Below, one piece after another: positions 45,399 through 58,174 of a DNA stretch of 64,000 nucleotides. Positions within the stretch are counted from its first letter, which is position 1. Each line of letters opens with the position of its first letter. Under the pieces are notes generated by a model. It worked only from the letters and a program-made list of their open reading frames with translations, made no database searches and was not told the DNA's origin. This stretch comes from Haliclona indistincta (lineage: Eukaryota > Porifera > Demospongiae > Haplosclerida > Chalinidae). The DNA is taken from NCBI GenBank assembly GCA_964017065.1, contig OZ024786.1, positions 5,061,781-5,125,780 of the forward strand. The letters run 5' to 3'. Made by a program: the position numbers and the translations under genes.

Positions 45399-48300
45399 TT
45401 TCCATGGCAACGTCTTAAGGGCTTCTCTGTACAGCCATTTACAGTGAGCTAGCAATGTGGCATGTGTTGTTATCATGCAATAATTGTAATTATTATTAGC
45501 TTACTGTTTGGAAAAGTATCCACGAGGGAATCTCTCAGATCTCAAGAGGGACCTCACAGTAAAGTGTGGTGAAGAACGCCGCACGATGGCTAATTACTAA
45601 TTAACTCACTACAAACATAATTATACCAAAAAAGCATGCAAACAACGATAATCATGCACTTAATATCGCTGTTGCGCAATAATTATTCACATGACATGGA
45701 TGGTACTATAATTTTATTAGCTATATACTGCACCTGCAGTAGAGAGCATTATGGTAAGCATGCATGCATACAAGCTAGCAGTGGCATGACTTTGGCATGA
45801 CAAATCATGACTTTAATAGAGAAGGTGTTAACAGTGCTTCCCACAAGCACATCTTGGAAGACCATGTCGTACCTTGGGTCAGACACAAAAAAAAATGGCT
45901 ATGACCTAATGGGAGAGCAAGGGGCTGATTCACTATACTCTCATATCTACAAACAGTAATGTGGAGTAGTAAACTCAATAAAATGCTTAAATTCCTTTAC
46001 AAAGAAATGTACTCTTGACTGTTTATTGAAGAGACACATTAGCCATTTTAAAACACAATTTTGAACTTTGGGTTTATAAAATAGTGTGAACAGTGAAACT
46101 ACATGCATAAACATGAAGTCATTCCACCAAAAACTTGACAGTGTCCGCACGGTGTGGAGACATTTTGATAAACCTGGTAAAGGCAAGGCTAACGATAACT
46201 GGGATAGGCTAGAAAGAGAATATACGTTTTTGGATCACTCTCTTTATTACGCTATCAAGTCATCCAAGGGAAGCTAACCATAATGTCATTATCTAATATT
46301 GAACTATTCATGATCCTTGCCTTTGTGTTTGACCCTCTATCTCGTTAATTTTTTGGTCCAAAGAACGGTGAATGACTACATGGTCTCTGTAGTCAGTTAA
46401 ATATGGAACTAAGTAGTCGGCATCTTCATGGTGCGAGTACTTTGTGTTCAATAATTTTTTGTTCACACAACCTGCATCACTACTGATCACAGTGAAGATA
46501 TGAAGTGATTCATTACATGCCCTCTCATTGAAGTGATTTATCCATGATGGAGAAATTAGGCACAATTAACACTATTGTACAAACGCATTTTTATAATTTC
46601 GTGCCAAATTCTTATTCCATCCCAGAAGAGCTTGAGAATGCCAGCCTAGACCAGATCAGAAGTGAGTTTCAATACAACAGGGGCATAAATATGATGGCAA
46701 GCATGATTTCCCACACTTGTAGAAGTGCTAAGTGTGTACAGGCATACTCTAAAAAGAAATCCCAAGGAGTCAGAAATACAAAAACGGCTACAGCAGTCTA
46801 GACAAGAACGAGTTAGCACATAATGATTTTATCACCAGTATCAGTATCTGGTTAGTGGTCGTAATGTACAATCATCCATAATTATCTAATATTTAGTGTG
46901 CAATAACAATTTGAACTCGACGAAATTATTAAGTTATGGGTGACGATTTGAGGGTTTTCAATAACTGCTATGTGGTTGGAAATATACAAAGAAGAAACAA
47001 AGACTACAACTGCTAATAGCCAAAATGAAGACCTAATAATTACCGCTTCTGCGTGCATGAGTATGAATACGTCATGAGTATGCGAAATAGTTTATTTATA
47101 CTACACATACGCTATGACTGTGGAGACCCACAACGTTTCAACGTGATCTGAACGCTCATGTACTCACATACCATCGCTGTGGTTTTGTAGTAGAAAATCA
47201 ATAAAATGAAGGTTATTTAAGATTGTACAGTACACTTTGCTTTATGAACTACCGTATTATTGATATTAGTGACAATGAAATTGTTTTTGATGTTTTATGG
47301 TTTGAACAGCTTGTATACTGAAAGGAACTGGTCCCAACTGACTGACCATTGTTGACTTGAATCTTCTGTAAGCTTATGTACATCGTAGTTGATAACCTGA
47401 CCTGTTCGCACATATTGTGTCGTAGCCATATGCCTAGCAGCTGTGGACTGTTGCCTGATTCTTGGTGTTTTAGATGGGGGACACCGACTTGGTTAGTAAG
47501 CACCGTAAATTGGGAAATTTTCTATGGTGGATATAAATTAACAGATGTCTTTCTCCACAGCAACCTCCAGACGTATTATGCTTCCTGCGCCTATCGTCGC
47601 GACAAGCTCCAGCTCTCTCATAGCCCCGCTACGTTCCCGCCTCGTCCCACTGCATTTCCTGGTGAGTTCTTTGAGCTTTAATGTTGCTGCTGTTGTTTAT
47701 CTTTTTATTGTACTAATGTCAGTCATGCTGTCTAGCCTAGTTTGTTGCCGATATAGCTATTTGCTACTGTAGGTCCTCTGCCCACCTTCTTCTTGGGAGA
47801 CCTTAGTGTGTATTATGTTTCCATGGGGTACGTGGGATTGAGCACATTCCGGGTATTGGGGGAATAGAGTATGTTTCTTAGTCAGGTGGGCCCATCCCTT
47901 CGCTTCTGTGCAAGGAACGTAGAATCTTGAGTTGTGCCGCTATTCGGTTTGTGTTCACACTTACAGTAGTATGTGCCATAGCCATATTTATGCCTAGCAG
48001 CTGTGCCCTGGTCCTTTTGTGTTTTAGATACATGTAGGAGATGGCTACTTGGTTTGTGTTAGTATATTATTATTATTGTTAGCATATTATTACCGAATTG
48101 TTGACCCAATGCATTGCCTCTTTTTAGGCGTGGCAAAGAGAGCTTTCAAGGTATGGTTATCAACTTCAGTAATATCTGATGACAATACAGAACAAGGTAG
48201 ATGGTGTCCACCAGCTATCTGACACATCCCATATAAACTAGCTACCAATGTGTCAGTACTCAAAGCTGATCAAGGGAAGAACTGGAATTTATATTTTTCG

Positions 48301-48682
48301 TCTTACGCACTAAAAGACATTTTGCTACACATAAATGAACTCTTACGTTAAGATACGTACTAGATATGACAGAAATGCAATATGGGTATTGAGATTCCCA
48401 GATTTAATAAAGCACCTCCCGCATTCCTCACACGAATATGGCTTCTCCCTAGTGTGAGTGCGTTGCATAATCACAGCACGATGTTTGGTAGGCAGAGTAA
48501 GGACAATGAAGGCACTGGTGTAATCTGTTTGGACAAGGTCGAGAAACTTGATTTCGGATGTTCTGACATTTCCGTAGTGGCTTGAATACTCAGTGCAGTA
48601 TTGTGGTCAGAGATCACATCCTGTTCTACGGACGACGATGAATTTGTATGTACTTCTTAACAACAGGTTGTCCACAACAAAC
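45399..48682. other. Mostly empty; three unidentified short frames
   Basis: Plus-strand frames 46086-46277 (KSFHQKLDSVRTVWRHFDKP) and 46544-46801 (TINTIVQTHFYNFVPNSYSI, then QIRSEFQYNRGINMMASM), and minus-strand 46308-46565 (LISPSWINHFNERACNESLH), look protein-like but match nothing I know. Near 47560-47660 all plus frames are open in a GC-richer stretch ending at a GTGAGT donor. A truncated MITE end lies at 47507-47526. Confidence 0.3.
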
Positions 48683-48688
48683 ATGCTG

Positions 48689-48835
48689 ATCAGCTGGGCT
48701 TAGGGAGAGATCAAACCACCATCGCCAACGCTAAAAAAATCTAAGTTTGCCAAGCTCCTAAACCAGCTGGGAATATACTCAGGTCGCTTGGTCAAACATC
48801 TCCAATATGGCCCACTGCACACAAGGTTAACATAG
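48689..48835 (+). repeat. Dispersed repeat, copy 2
   Basis: The second copy of the unit at 29638-29795, with small indels. Confidence 0.8.
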
Positions 48836-49053
48836 CGTACATGACTTTCATAGTATGAAGGTATTATTTTATGTATAGTGACGCCAGGCCTCGGATTGCG
48901 CTACCTCGCCGTTCCCAACTCGGAGCCGCAAATGTACTATCACAGCATCCTATTCTATCGCATGCTCAAAGCCTGAGGTTTGTTTAGCCCTTTCTCTAAT
49001 TTTTTTAAGATTACATTTTCAGGGTCGTAAAAGACCTTGAGAACCGCCTCAAG

Positions 49054-49204
49054 GTGAGACATCCTCCACGCAATCGTGCAAAACTTTGCGCAATGCGAAA
49101 GTCAGGAGGAATAACAAAGACATTCTCCACCCACCTGGAACTGTTTGCCGTTGTTGTGAAGCAGTTTGGGGAGATAGAGGACACACACATCTCTGGTGTC
49201 CCTC
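49054..49204 (+). pseudogene. Short Cys-containing protein-like block before the minisatellite
   Basis: One plus frame reads NAKVRRNNKDILHPPGTVCR, then CCEAVWGDRG. It follows an AG near 49022 (TTTTCAGG), and an upstream block (about 48895-48983) ends at a GTTTGT donor. It is possibly exons of a zinc-binding transposon protein. The name is unknown. Confidence 0.25.
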
Positions 49205-49209
49205 ACAAC

Positions 49210-49420
49210 TTCTCCATCTGTACCAACTGTATCATCTGTGGCATCTACTCCATCTGTACCAACTATACCATCTGTGGCATCTACTCCATCTGTGGCATCT
49301 ACTCCATCTGTACCAACTGTACCATCTGTGGCATCTACTCCATCTGTACCAACTGTACCCTGTACCATCTGTGGCATCTACTCCATCTGTACCAACTGTA
49401 CCATCTGTGTCATCTAGTTG
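49210..49420. repeat. Minisatellite, 36-bp unit built from 18-bp halves
   Basis: Units of the type CATCTGTACCAACTGTAC + CATCTGTGGCATCTACTC, five to six copies. One half-unit is duplicated (near 49290) and one carries a 9-base insertion (CTGTACCAT region). Because 36 is a multiple of three and no stop occurs, three plus frames and one minus frame stay open, giving repetitive peptides such as PSVPTVPSVAST. Confidence 0.9.
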
Positions 49421-49693
49421 TTCCAGTTAACCTGGTAGGCAAAAACCAACAAGCAATAATGTACTAAAAAAAGACCATCAATAGAATTAGGTGTCATGAC
49501 GGAGGTATATAATTGTATTATCTTTAATCCAGTATCTATCTGGTAATTAACAACCTGTTTTTAATAAGGAATTTGTCGGAGAGCCCTTTTATGCCTTCAA
49601 TCCTTCTCTCACCATCGATTGTTTACAATGAATAAAATGAAATGGTCACATCGTTTAGTTCTATTATTCATACAGATGAGGATACACGTCATG

Positions 49694-49848
49694 GGTACTA
49701 ACTAGCAGTGCCTGCTAGTAGTGGGCACTTATTAGCAGTACAAACTAGTAGTCAGTACTTACTAGCAGTTTATGCTAGTAGTGGGTACTTACTAGCAGTG
49801 CCTGCTTGTAGTGGGTACTTATTAGCAGTACAAACTAGTAGTGAGTGA
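49694..49848. repeat. 30-bp tandem array, about five copies
   Basis: Units of the form TACTTACTAGCAGTxxxTGCTAGTAGTGGG, alternating between a 'CAGTGCCTGC' type and a 'CAGTACAAAC' type. CTAGCAGT...CTAGTAG gives each unit partial dyad symmetry. Confidence 0.85.
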
Positions 49849-50687
49849 CAGCGTTGTCAGCTGGAAGAAGGTTACCGCGAGGGTGAGAGTAGGAAGGAAG
49901 AAATCCAGCCAATTTCAAGTCTGATGGCGAGAGCGTGTCACTTGAGTCACAGCTTGGAGAAGCAGGAGGAGCGCAAATATGGAGTGAGTTGGTCAGGCTC
50001 TTTCCACATGCCCTCAGTGACAAGAAGCCAGACTCCTTGCTCATTTCAACAGGAGCTACATGCCGTCTGAAGGATTGTAGGACAATCACGATGGCCTTTG
50101 AAAGTTAGTGAAAATTAAAAATTAAAATTAAAATTAGCCAGGTTAGGACAATGGTGTAATTTAATGCTCACAATCTCAAACCCAACTGATTTCACAGCTA
50201 CTGAGTTATCCGAAAAGTGGCCAAAGTGGACAGGACGCGATAGAAGAGGTGGAAGATATGCACCTTACAATGTGAGCTAAATTCTTTGAACTTGTATATT
50301 TGAGCTATAGATACCATTCTCTTTGTTTACCATTCTCGTTCTCTTCTCTTAATTTAGAAATTGAAGTAATCATAGAGAAAGCCAAAAGACAAAAAAAGAA
50401 GCTATGGAATAAATCTACCATAAAGCCACTTAAGACAAAGCATATTCAATGGACCAAGTGCTACAACACAAAACTACTGATCATTAAAAAAGGTGTTGCA
50501 GCAGAGATAGAAGTTGAAAACAAGGAGATGGAGATAGAAGTTGAAATCCTCCCTGAATGTACAGGGTGGAGTAACGCTATAGGCACACACGCGGTGTACA
50601 GATTCAACTCTGAACAGCTTTGTCTACATACTCTTACTCACCTAGGGAGAATAAGGAATTGCTGCTCCAATCCTCCTTGTGGAAAAC

Positions 50688-51203
50688 TTAACTGCACTCT
50701 TCCCGAGCCACATTTTCCGAAGCTGCTGACCTTCTTGCTGTTGTTCGTGATGTGATGGTGATGCTGTCTTTGCCCCACTCTGCTACAATGAGTTGACCAT
50801 TGTTCGTAATGGCTACTCCAGCGGGCATAGAAAAGCTATTGAACGTCTGTCCTGCCTTCCTGGGCATGACTTCTACCGTGAGAGGCTCGTCAAGAATATC
50901 GGTCCCTCCCACCTGCACCCTCAGCTGGTGGAGACCAGCAGTCGGAGGAGAATAGCAGACCTCGAAACTGCAGGACACAATCTCTTGTTCAAGTGACATC
51001 CAAACTACTACTACAGTGGGATACAGAGTGGGATACAGTTGATCCCACGTCTCATCAGCTGAGAGCTGATCCATGCTTTGCATCAGGATGGTGAGGCACA
51101 TAGGACAAGGTAGATGTATTATAATCATCAACAAGAGCAACGTCTTGCGAGCACAGTATAATAATTGGTGTATAAAGCCATATATAAGGGATACTCCTAT
51201 CAT
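50688..51203 (-). pseudogene. Filamin-repeat / NHL junction fragment (TRIM-NHL-like)
   Basis: The minus-strand frame reads IVSCSFEVCYSPPTAGLHQL, then RVQVGGTDILDEPLTVEVMP, the last strands of a filamin (ABP280) repeat (YxPxxxGxHxLxVxxxGxxIxxxPxxVxV). It goes on with FSMPAGVAITNNGQLIVAEW, then GKDSITI, the first NHL repeat (PxGVAxxxxGxIxVAExxxxxV). This is the order of TRIM71/TRIM2-type E3 ubiquitin ligases. The frame then reaches a stop after a Ser/Arg/Ala-rich stretch, so the rest of the NHL propeller and the RING/B-box part are absent. A decayed or partial host gene. Confidence 0.6.
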
Positions 51204-51530
51204 ATATCTGCAATGATTTAATTTTTACTAAGCAGGTGCTAAGCAGGCTCCACCGAGCCAGCCGGCCCAAAAAAGGCAGGTGCCAGTGGATCCAAGGACT
51301 TTCCTTTCCCGAATGATCCAAGCACACATGCATAGCCGCAATGTTGCAAAATCGCTGCACATACGCTATTGTGAAAACTCAGGGGCTTTGTCAGACACAC
51401 CAATGCCATGTAAGATTCTCACATGAAGTACAGCGGTTTGAAGAGAATGTAAGTGAAATGCAAGTTCATATCGCTTCATAATAAGAACTGAGCCGATGAG
51501 GGTATTTTGAATTCTCACTGCGAAGAGCAT
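51204..51530. other. No gene recognised
   Basis: Nothing supportable. Confidence 0.4.
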
Positions 51531-51664
51531 GTTACAACAGAGAATTCATGCATTTTCATCAAGTAGTTCATTATCGACGAGACATAGACATACTGTAGAG
51601 TTCCAGCAGTTACAATAGACAGATAATTATTTGTCTAATGTTATGCAGACAATCGGGATTTGTT
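51531..51664 (+). repeat. Duplicated 134-bp segment, copy 1
   Basis: Begins GTTACAACAGAGAATTCATG. The same 134 bases with only about four differences recur at 53164-53297 in the same orientation. Separately, an about 60-base segment (AAGGAGTATAxTCCATCTTT...) at about 51832 recurs near 52440, so this neighbourhood has been duplicated more than once. Confidence 0.9.
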
Positions 51665-51982
51665 ACAGTATCTATTTACACGTTCAGTTATGGATGATAT
51701 GATTATTGACAAGAGTGACATCCAAAGCAGGATGGTTTATATGAGCGCGCTTGAGCACTCTGGCCAATTTTAAATGTCGATGGAGCTCCTCTTTCAATCA
51801 TCTGTCAATTCTAATTGGCAGTCATCTTAAGGAGTATAGTCCATCTTTGTAATTGATGACCAGCAACACATTGTGGTGGTTAGTAGTCTCCATAAATCAA
51901 TTCTTAACAGTCAGTCTTCGATTCTTTTGTAAGTGTGTGCATAATTTAACAGTTAGAAAAAATCTAGATAAAATCGAACTAG

Positions 51983-52362
51983 TAGTGCTGGGCGGTATAC
52001 CGGTATTTAATCATTACATGCGGTAATAATGCATACCGGTTTTACGGTTTCAGTTTGCACAACAGAGGTATTTGAACATGTTAGTTTTCTTAGCATGTTA
52101 GTATGACATACTAGTAAACTAGCTTGTCTAGACATGTTAGTTTTCTTAGCTAAGAACCTGTAATAATGATAATATCTCAGAGCATTGTCACAACTAACAT
52201 GTACATGTCAGTGTACTTGTAAAAATAATGTGAAAATATGTTTATCACAACATCATCAGCTGAAACTTGTACAGAGGGTTAAAACAAACAGTATTTACTC
52301 ATACCGCGGTATTGTTGATACTTTTAATACCGGTATACAATTTTAGATACCACCCAGCACTA
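51983..52362. mobile_element. 380-bp hAT MITE with an 8-bp target duplication
   Basis: Inverted ends TAGTGCTGGGCGGTAT and ATACCACCCAGCACTA (one mismatch), with CGAACTAG directly repeated on both sides (51975-51982 and 52363-52370). An 8-bp duplication with these ends is the standard hAT signature. A second inner pair (ACCGGTAT / ATACCGGT) strengthens the hairpin. Non-coding. The same terminus starts the BED-finger element at 42052, which probably represents the autonomous partner. Confidence 0.93.
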
Positions 52363-52370
52363 CGAACTAG

Positions 52371-53163
52371 CGTAAGAAGAAACTTTGCCTTGTTTCAGTC
52401 ATTAATGACTTATCTGTACCAGTGAGTACAGTCATCGTAAGGAGTATACTCCATCTTTGTAATTGATGACCCGCAACACATCAGTGGATGTTAGTAGTCT
52501 TATGTACACATTGTGGTGGTTAGAGAAGGGAATGTACGGGTTACCGAGCTCCAAACATATCATAGGTCACCATGGAAACACGAGAGTTTGTATAATGTTC
52601 CATCAAAAACATAGCTTCTCTGTAAGAATGAAAGCTTCCCTGTAGAGCAATCAAGTTGGTTATCAATTGACTAGGAAAAGATAACCTGGTTATGATAAAA
52701 GAGAACCTGAAGATTTAGATAACGAGAAAGAGCAAAAAAAAGAGTTGCTATTGACTTCAACTTCGCTCTCCTATTAAGAAGTATTTCATCACATAAACTC
52801 TAAATAATTTGTTACAGCATTTTTTTACAAGTGGCTAGAGAAGGAGGCACACAACAATCGGCTGCTTCAGATGCAGTCCAGTTCAACACCAACAATGTGT
52901 ACAGCCACTTTCAGCAAAAGGTCAGTTGATTGCAGCCCAAATGAAATCAAATCGTAAATACAGAAATAATATAACAAGTTCACCAGTGAGAAGGGTTCAT
53001 TGGACACAGTGAATTATGATGCAGATGGAAATCACAGATTCCTTTATTAGTTACAGAAACAGCAGCCAAGAAAAGGAAACTTACAGCTCCACATTGTGTA
53101 AGACACCATAACGGATGCCTCTATGCTCCACCCCCTCCAGGGTATACCAGTCCATGGTCCATG
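52371..53163. other. No gene recognised
   Basis: Only the short duplication near 52440 mentioned with the segment at 51531. Confidence 0.4.
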
Positions 53164-53297
53164 GTTACAACAGAGAATTCATGCATTTTCATCAAGTAGT
53201 TCATTATCGACGAGACATAGACGTACTGTAGAGTTCCAGCAGTTGCAATAGACAGAAAATTATTTGTCTAATGTTATGCAGACAATCTGGATTTGTC
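53164..53297 (+). repeat. Duplicated 134-bp segment, copy 2
   Basis: See the copy at 51531-51664. The copies are separated by about 1.6 kb, including the hAT MITE. Confidence 0.9.
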
Positions 53298-54508
53298 ATG
53301 ATGCCAATTTCATTTCATGCCTTGCTAGCTTACTGCTGATTTTGCTCCGGTTTTGTTGACCAAACCTACTTTTGTTTTTTACTGAATATTTTTGTCTTTC
53401 TACAGTTGCTTCATTGGCCTAGTCTACAGTTACTGTTCTCTGCCCGGCCTCTGTGCTCTGCCAGTCCTTGTCCCATTCGTGAGTGCTGCTACGCACAAAT
53501 GAATGCTGACTTTATGTTTTGCCACTGCGTGTGCATGTGCCTAGTTCTCTTATCTGAAATCGGTCAATTTGACCATGATGCTAATGTCGTATTTTAGACC
53601 AAAAGAATCACGAGTTACCTCAGCTGCTGCTGTCCCTGCCAGAAATGTCATTTAGTATCAAGTCAAAGCACTTGCAACTTTATAACTGTACAGTAATTAG
53701 TTGAAAGCTAATTATGGAAGCTTACTTTTCCGCATTGCATGTTTCCTGTCACAAACACTGTCCCTAACTTCAGAGGGTTATCATTTCTAGGAATATGCCC
53801 TGAAGAGTTGAATGGTAGTAAAGCTTCCTGTGTTGAGCATTGCGCTGTTGCAGAGGAACACAGATGTCCAAGTGGAATTCGTAATTGTAGGGCAACAAAT
53901 ATCGTGAAAAATCAACATTTTGTGTATTGTTGTTGTTGTTTGTGTATTGTTGCATATATAAGTATGTAGGTTAGAATAGACACTAATATCGATGAGTGAT
54001 GCCAAGATAATAAACATTGTAAAAACCTAAGAGACAAGGAAAATACTAACACAATATTGCATGTACTTCATCAGTCTGTATTACAGTTGTTATACTGCAT
54101 ACATGAATTCTGCAGAATCCACAAAAGATACATACTAATGGTCAGAAGAGGGTGATCTGTTATTACGAGGCTTGACAAAAAGATTACTTTAGGAAAGTGG
54201 TGCTGCTTTACCAAAAATAAAGCCCCACATGATCCATTGAAGTATGCTCCAATAAATTGTTGCTTACAGTGCTGTTCTCGGACGATATTTTAGCAGCAAG
54301 CTGTTATCACAAAACAAAGAAATCGGTGAAGCCTGTGCTTGACCAAAGGAGAACTAGTTAATTATATGCTCAGTGGGTGGAGCCACGACAGGACAAAACA
54401 ATATACACTGTAACATGTAAATAGGTTGGTTTCCAGGATGAATAACAAGATAGGAAAATCTCCATTTCCATTTTGAACGTGTGTTCTGAAAACAGCTCAA
54501 TAATAATT
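53298..54508. other. No gene recognised
   Basis: Short frames at 53406-53597 and 53739-53969 lack motifs. A small (TTG)n run lies at 53928-53950. Confidence 0.4.
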
Positions 54509-54648
54509 GGGGCGAGCCTGAGCGAGCCCCACATTGATCGTGATGTAGGTCCCACGTCGCGGGGAACGTATCTATCTATGTGGCCGGGGGTAGCGTTAGT
54601 TCTCCAATGTTCCCGAGAACTGTACAAAAATCAGCTCAGGCTCGCCCC
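54509..54648. mobile_element. 140-bp GC-rich MITE
   Basis: Inverted ends GGGGCGAGCCTGAGC and GCTCAGGCTCGCCCC. An internal pair (ACATTGATCGTGATGT) and a CCCACGTCGCGGGG core add dyad symmetry. No target duplication is evident. It stands out as a GC-rich island in AT-rich DNA. Confidence 0.65.
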
Positions 54649-56878
54649 TGCATTCTATGAATGTACTAGTTATGTTGATCATCAGCTGTCTGACTCTACA
54701 TCTTACCATCATAATATTACCAGCAGCAGCTACTGAACCTGATTGTAAGTTTCACTACAGATACACGAGCTAGGCTTATATAAATTTCTCTATAGCTGGC
54801 CCTGTAACATGCAAGCTGTAACATGTATGCTAGCACGACTACCACCATCACTATCTAACAGAAGGAAATTCAATGTTAAAAATAAAAAAATAGTAAAAGT
54901 GAATTGTAATTTGTAACGGCAGCATAGACTAGCTCTCGAGTGAACTGCCGCAGATGGTAAGCTATGAACAATGTTACAGTGTACACAAGGAACATGATTA
55001 CTCAATTGAGAAGAAAATATAAACAAGAAAAACATTGGAAATGTAACAGAATAATCATTAAACAAATAAAACTAATAATTATTATAGAACTAGACCTCGA
55101 GGACAATAATAAATCTGGCATATTTTATAATAATGATGTCAAACCTTACATGTGTAAAGTTCATTCCAAAAACAAATATAATTTTAACAGAAAATTTAGA
55201 AATAAATTACAAATTAAGACGATAATATATACTAGTGACAGTGTAATAAAATGAGCATCATAATCAATAATAATGTTGTGTCAAAACAATTATGATGTAC
55301 AAATAATTTTAATCAAAACTCAAAACATTTATTTATACCAAACTTCAAATATTGTTTTAATACATAGAGATAAGAACTTATATGATAATATCTTAGTTTC
55401 ATAAAAATTAAAGAAATTAACAGTTACAAGCAGTACTAAAGTTACAAGTAGTTAGTAGTGAATTCATTGTTAGAAAGAGGTGGAGCCATCTTGTAAACAA
55501 TAACCAAATTTGAAGTGCAAAGAATCGATAGAGAAATTTCTGTTAAAAGTGTACGGTTTGCACAATGTCAAAAAGAGAAGGTTTTTTTTCCTAAGAGTAA
55601 AAATCAAGCCAGCTTTGATTGGTTTGTTATTACAGACAGCATTGTTCATCTACAAAGCACAATTTGAATAGATTTGCAGCTATAACAGTCGATAGCTGCA
55701 AATACATGTGAATATCTTGATGAATGGTTATGCTGTATTGACTCTTTATCACTGACTTTGTTCTCGGTGTAGTATCAATATCTACTTGAATTGAGACGCT
55801 GAGATAACTTGTGTATGCCAGATGAAAACTGCATCGAAGCATACAATGTTCATCGTCTCGTTTTCAAATTGATGTGGATCATAAATGGTACATATCTGCC
55901 ACATTAGCATTCCGTACTTGAAATTAAGTAATGGCTTTGCGTAAAACATTTCAATAGTTCAACGATGTTGTCACTGGCCTTTAGACACCTGTCTTAGTCT
56001 TCATCAAGCACATTCGTCATCTTAAGCACATTGGTCTCCATCTCCAAGAACTTGGTGATGTTTTCTTTTTAAAATATCAAAAGCAGACCAAAAGTAGTTA
56101 AGAAGAACTATCTAAAAATGATCGAACGGGTTTGTAGAGGAAGCTTTGGAATGGCGCATCTTGGTAAGAACAGAAAAGTATATCCGTGCGTTCAAACACC
56201 CATAAATCAAGTGATGCAATTTTCGTATTTTATGACAAACTCTAAGATCCGATGCTGACCAAGTGAGCTCCAGTACAAAACAAAACATTAATAACTTAGA
56301 TTCTCGATAGCTCAAGTCAAGTTTGTTATTAGAAATAACTTGCAAGTTTGAAAAATAAATTAAACTTCTGAAATGAAATTTGAAATTTAAACAAAACTGC
56401 TGTTTGAGACGTTTGCGAAGACTACAAATAAAATAATGTTAATTAAAGTATACAATAATTTTTATAGTGGCACTAAGGCGTAAGGAGAAAATAATAATAA
56501 GACAAAAGTATAACAATATTGTAGCACTAAGATGTAGAGGAAAATAATTTCATAAAAAAACAAAATGAAAAGAAAAAACTACAGATAAAGCCACACGCAA
56601 TAGACTAACTAACTAACTAATAAAGAATAGAAAGTAAATAAAATTAAATAAGCTACTCAAATAAAATAGTTCCCAAAACTGACACTGCATTGCCCCTCTG
56701 AAAATAGTTAATTAAAGTACAAACACAATAATTAAAGCAACAAAACTCTTTAGGTAACACTAAGGAGTAGGGAAAAAATTGAACAATAAGTAAAACTTTC
56801 AAAGCAAAAGTTTAATTTCATTCTCAATACGCAAAATAATGCAAACAAAAAAAGATGCATGAATCAACCATGGCACAT
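54649..56878. other. AT-rich, no gene recognised
   Basis: A Lys/Ile/Asn-rich frame at 54964-55254 is what AT-rich DNA gives by chance. Nothing else. Confidence 0.4.
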
Positions 56879-56990
56879 ATCTATATAGGACTGGATAAGT
56901 AACATAATATCTGTTGTCTACTAACATAGGCTCAATATCTGTCACTATAAAAACTAGACAATAAGGCACATCATCTATAAACTACAAGAA
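56879..56990 (+). repeat. TATA-containing module, copy 1
   Basis: About 110 bases (…TTGTCTACTAACATAGGCTC…) with TATAAAA at 56946-56952. It recurs at 58512-58627 in the same orientation. No ORF follows this copy directly. Confidence 0.8.
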
Positions 56991-57790
56991 TATTCAATCA
57001 TATCGGTAGTGGCTAAAACAAAAAACATGTACAACAAAAGATAATTGCAACTAACCTATCATGATACTACAATGGCTATGCAACATATCAACCTGATGCT
57101 TCGTTAACAAGAAACATTTCGAACAATCCACTGTTGAACAACATGATACTGACAATATTCATGCCTTTAGAATCAAGCCAAACGTCATAGCATGATTATT
57201 TTTAGCACTCAAATAATTTATTATTTTGTGTGGTATCGTGTCTGTAGAGTACGCCATATTTGGTATACTATGGGTCTAGTATACAATACCATACAGAGAA
57301 TTTAACTAATCTGTCAAATGACAAATTCACTTTATACCGAGTATTAGAATATAATTGTAAGAACATTATCTGACTTACAAGAAATTACTCTAGTCGTGAA
57401 AGTTCATTAATAAGTGACTCATCTACATGCGTAAAACGTGTGCAAATTATAATCATGTGTTGTGTAGACAACCAAAATTGCAGTTGTGTAGAATACAATC
57501 AAGTCCGAAGAAAAGCTGATAGGATAAAAAGTATAGCAATAAGAATATATGATCAATCTATATTGTTTTGTATACCTCACCCCAATCATGTATGGTATTG
57601 TTTATTAACAAATTGGTTTTTTTCCCTAAGCCAGGGAAGTCTCTAAGTGGTTCAGGCTATTCTTATTTTGCCCTAGAGTTACCCGAGGTCGAGGAAATGG
57701 ACATAGACGATTCAGATATATCTTTTCAAGTGTAATTTCGTCAACTAAATACTAGAGTTAGTATGTCACTATCAACTTAATTACACAAAC

Positions 57791-58174
57791 ATGACACTTG
57801 GTCATTTCCATACTAACAAATTCAAAGTTCTAAACATATCTATCTACAAACAAACTTCAACACCCAACTTCTGTTCTTCTAGTAGCTCTTCAGCCTCTAA
57901 TAGCCTTAAGCACAAAGCAGATCAGCTTGACTCTTTATACAAGACCATGTCTAGTTTTAAGATAAAACCCATTCTCCTCTCCATAACACCAGATTATTCA
58001 GATGCGCATGTACCTTTAGAAGCTCAAGGTGTTCTACCTTTATCTAAAACCAACTTCTGTTCTCGAATACAAATTTTTGTACATCAACTCCACTCCTGTT
58101 TTTTTTTAATACCTACTAAAACTCCTATTCTCTTTGGATACAGGTTAGTGTGCGCCCAAAGTTTTAATCACTAG
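57791..58174 (+). CDS. Unidentified 127-codon frame
   Basis: ATG at 57791 to TAG at 58172-58174. The predicted product has a Ser-rich stretch (FCSSSSSSASNSLKHKADQL) and then IKPILLSITPDYSDAHVPLE. No domain was recognised. It lies between the two TATA modules. A shorter frame ending in EEMDIDDSDISFQV (57592-57735) lies just upstream. It may be a chance ORF. Confidence 0.22.
   Translation: MTLGHFHTNKFKVLNISIYKQTSTPNFCSSSSSSASNSLKHKADQLDSLYKTMSSFKIKPILLSITPDYSDAHVPLEAQGVLPLSKTNFCSRIQIFVHQLHSCFFLIPTKTPILFGYRLVCAQSFNH

Noticed and set aside
49102..49377. Minus-strand DGVDATDGTVGTDG repeat protein
   Set aside because: It is the other strand of the 36-bp minisatellite; no start or flanking domain.
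54964..55254. 96-codon Lys/Asn/Ile-rich frame
   Set aside because: Composition is what AT-rich DNA gives by chance; no motif.
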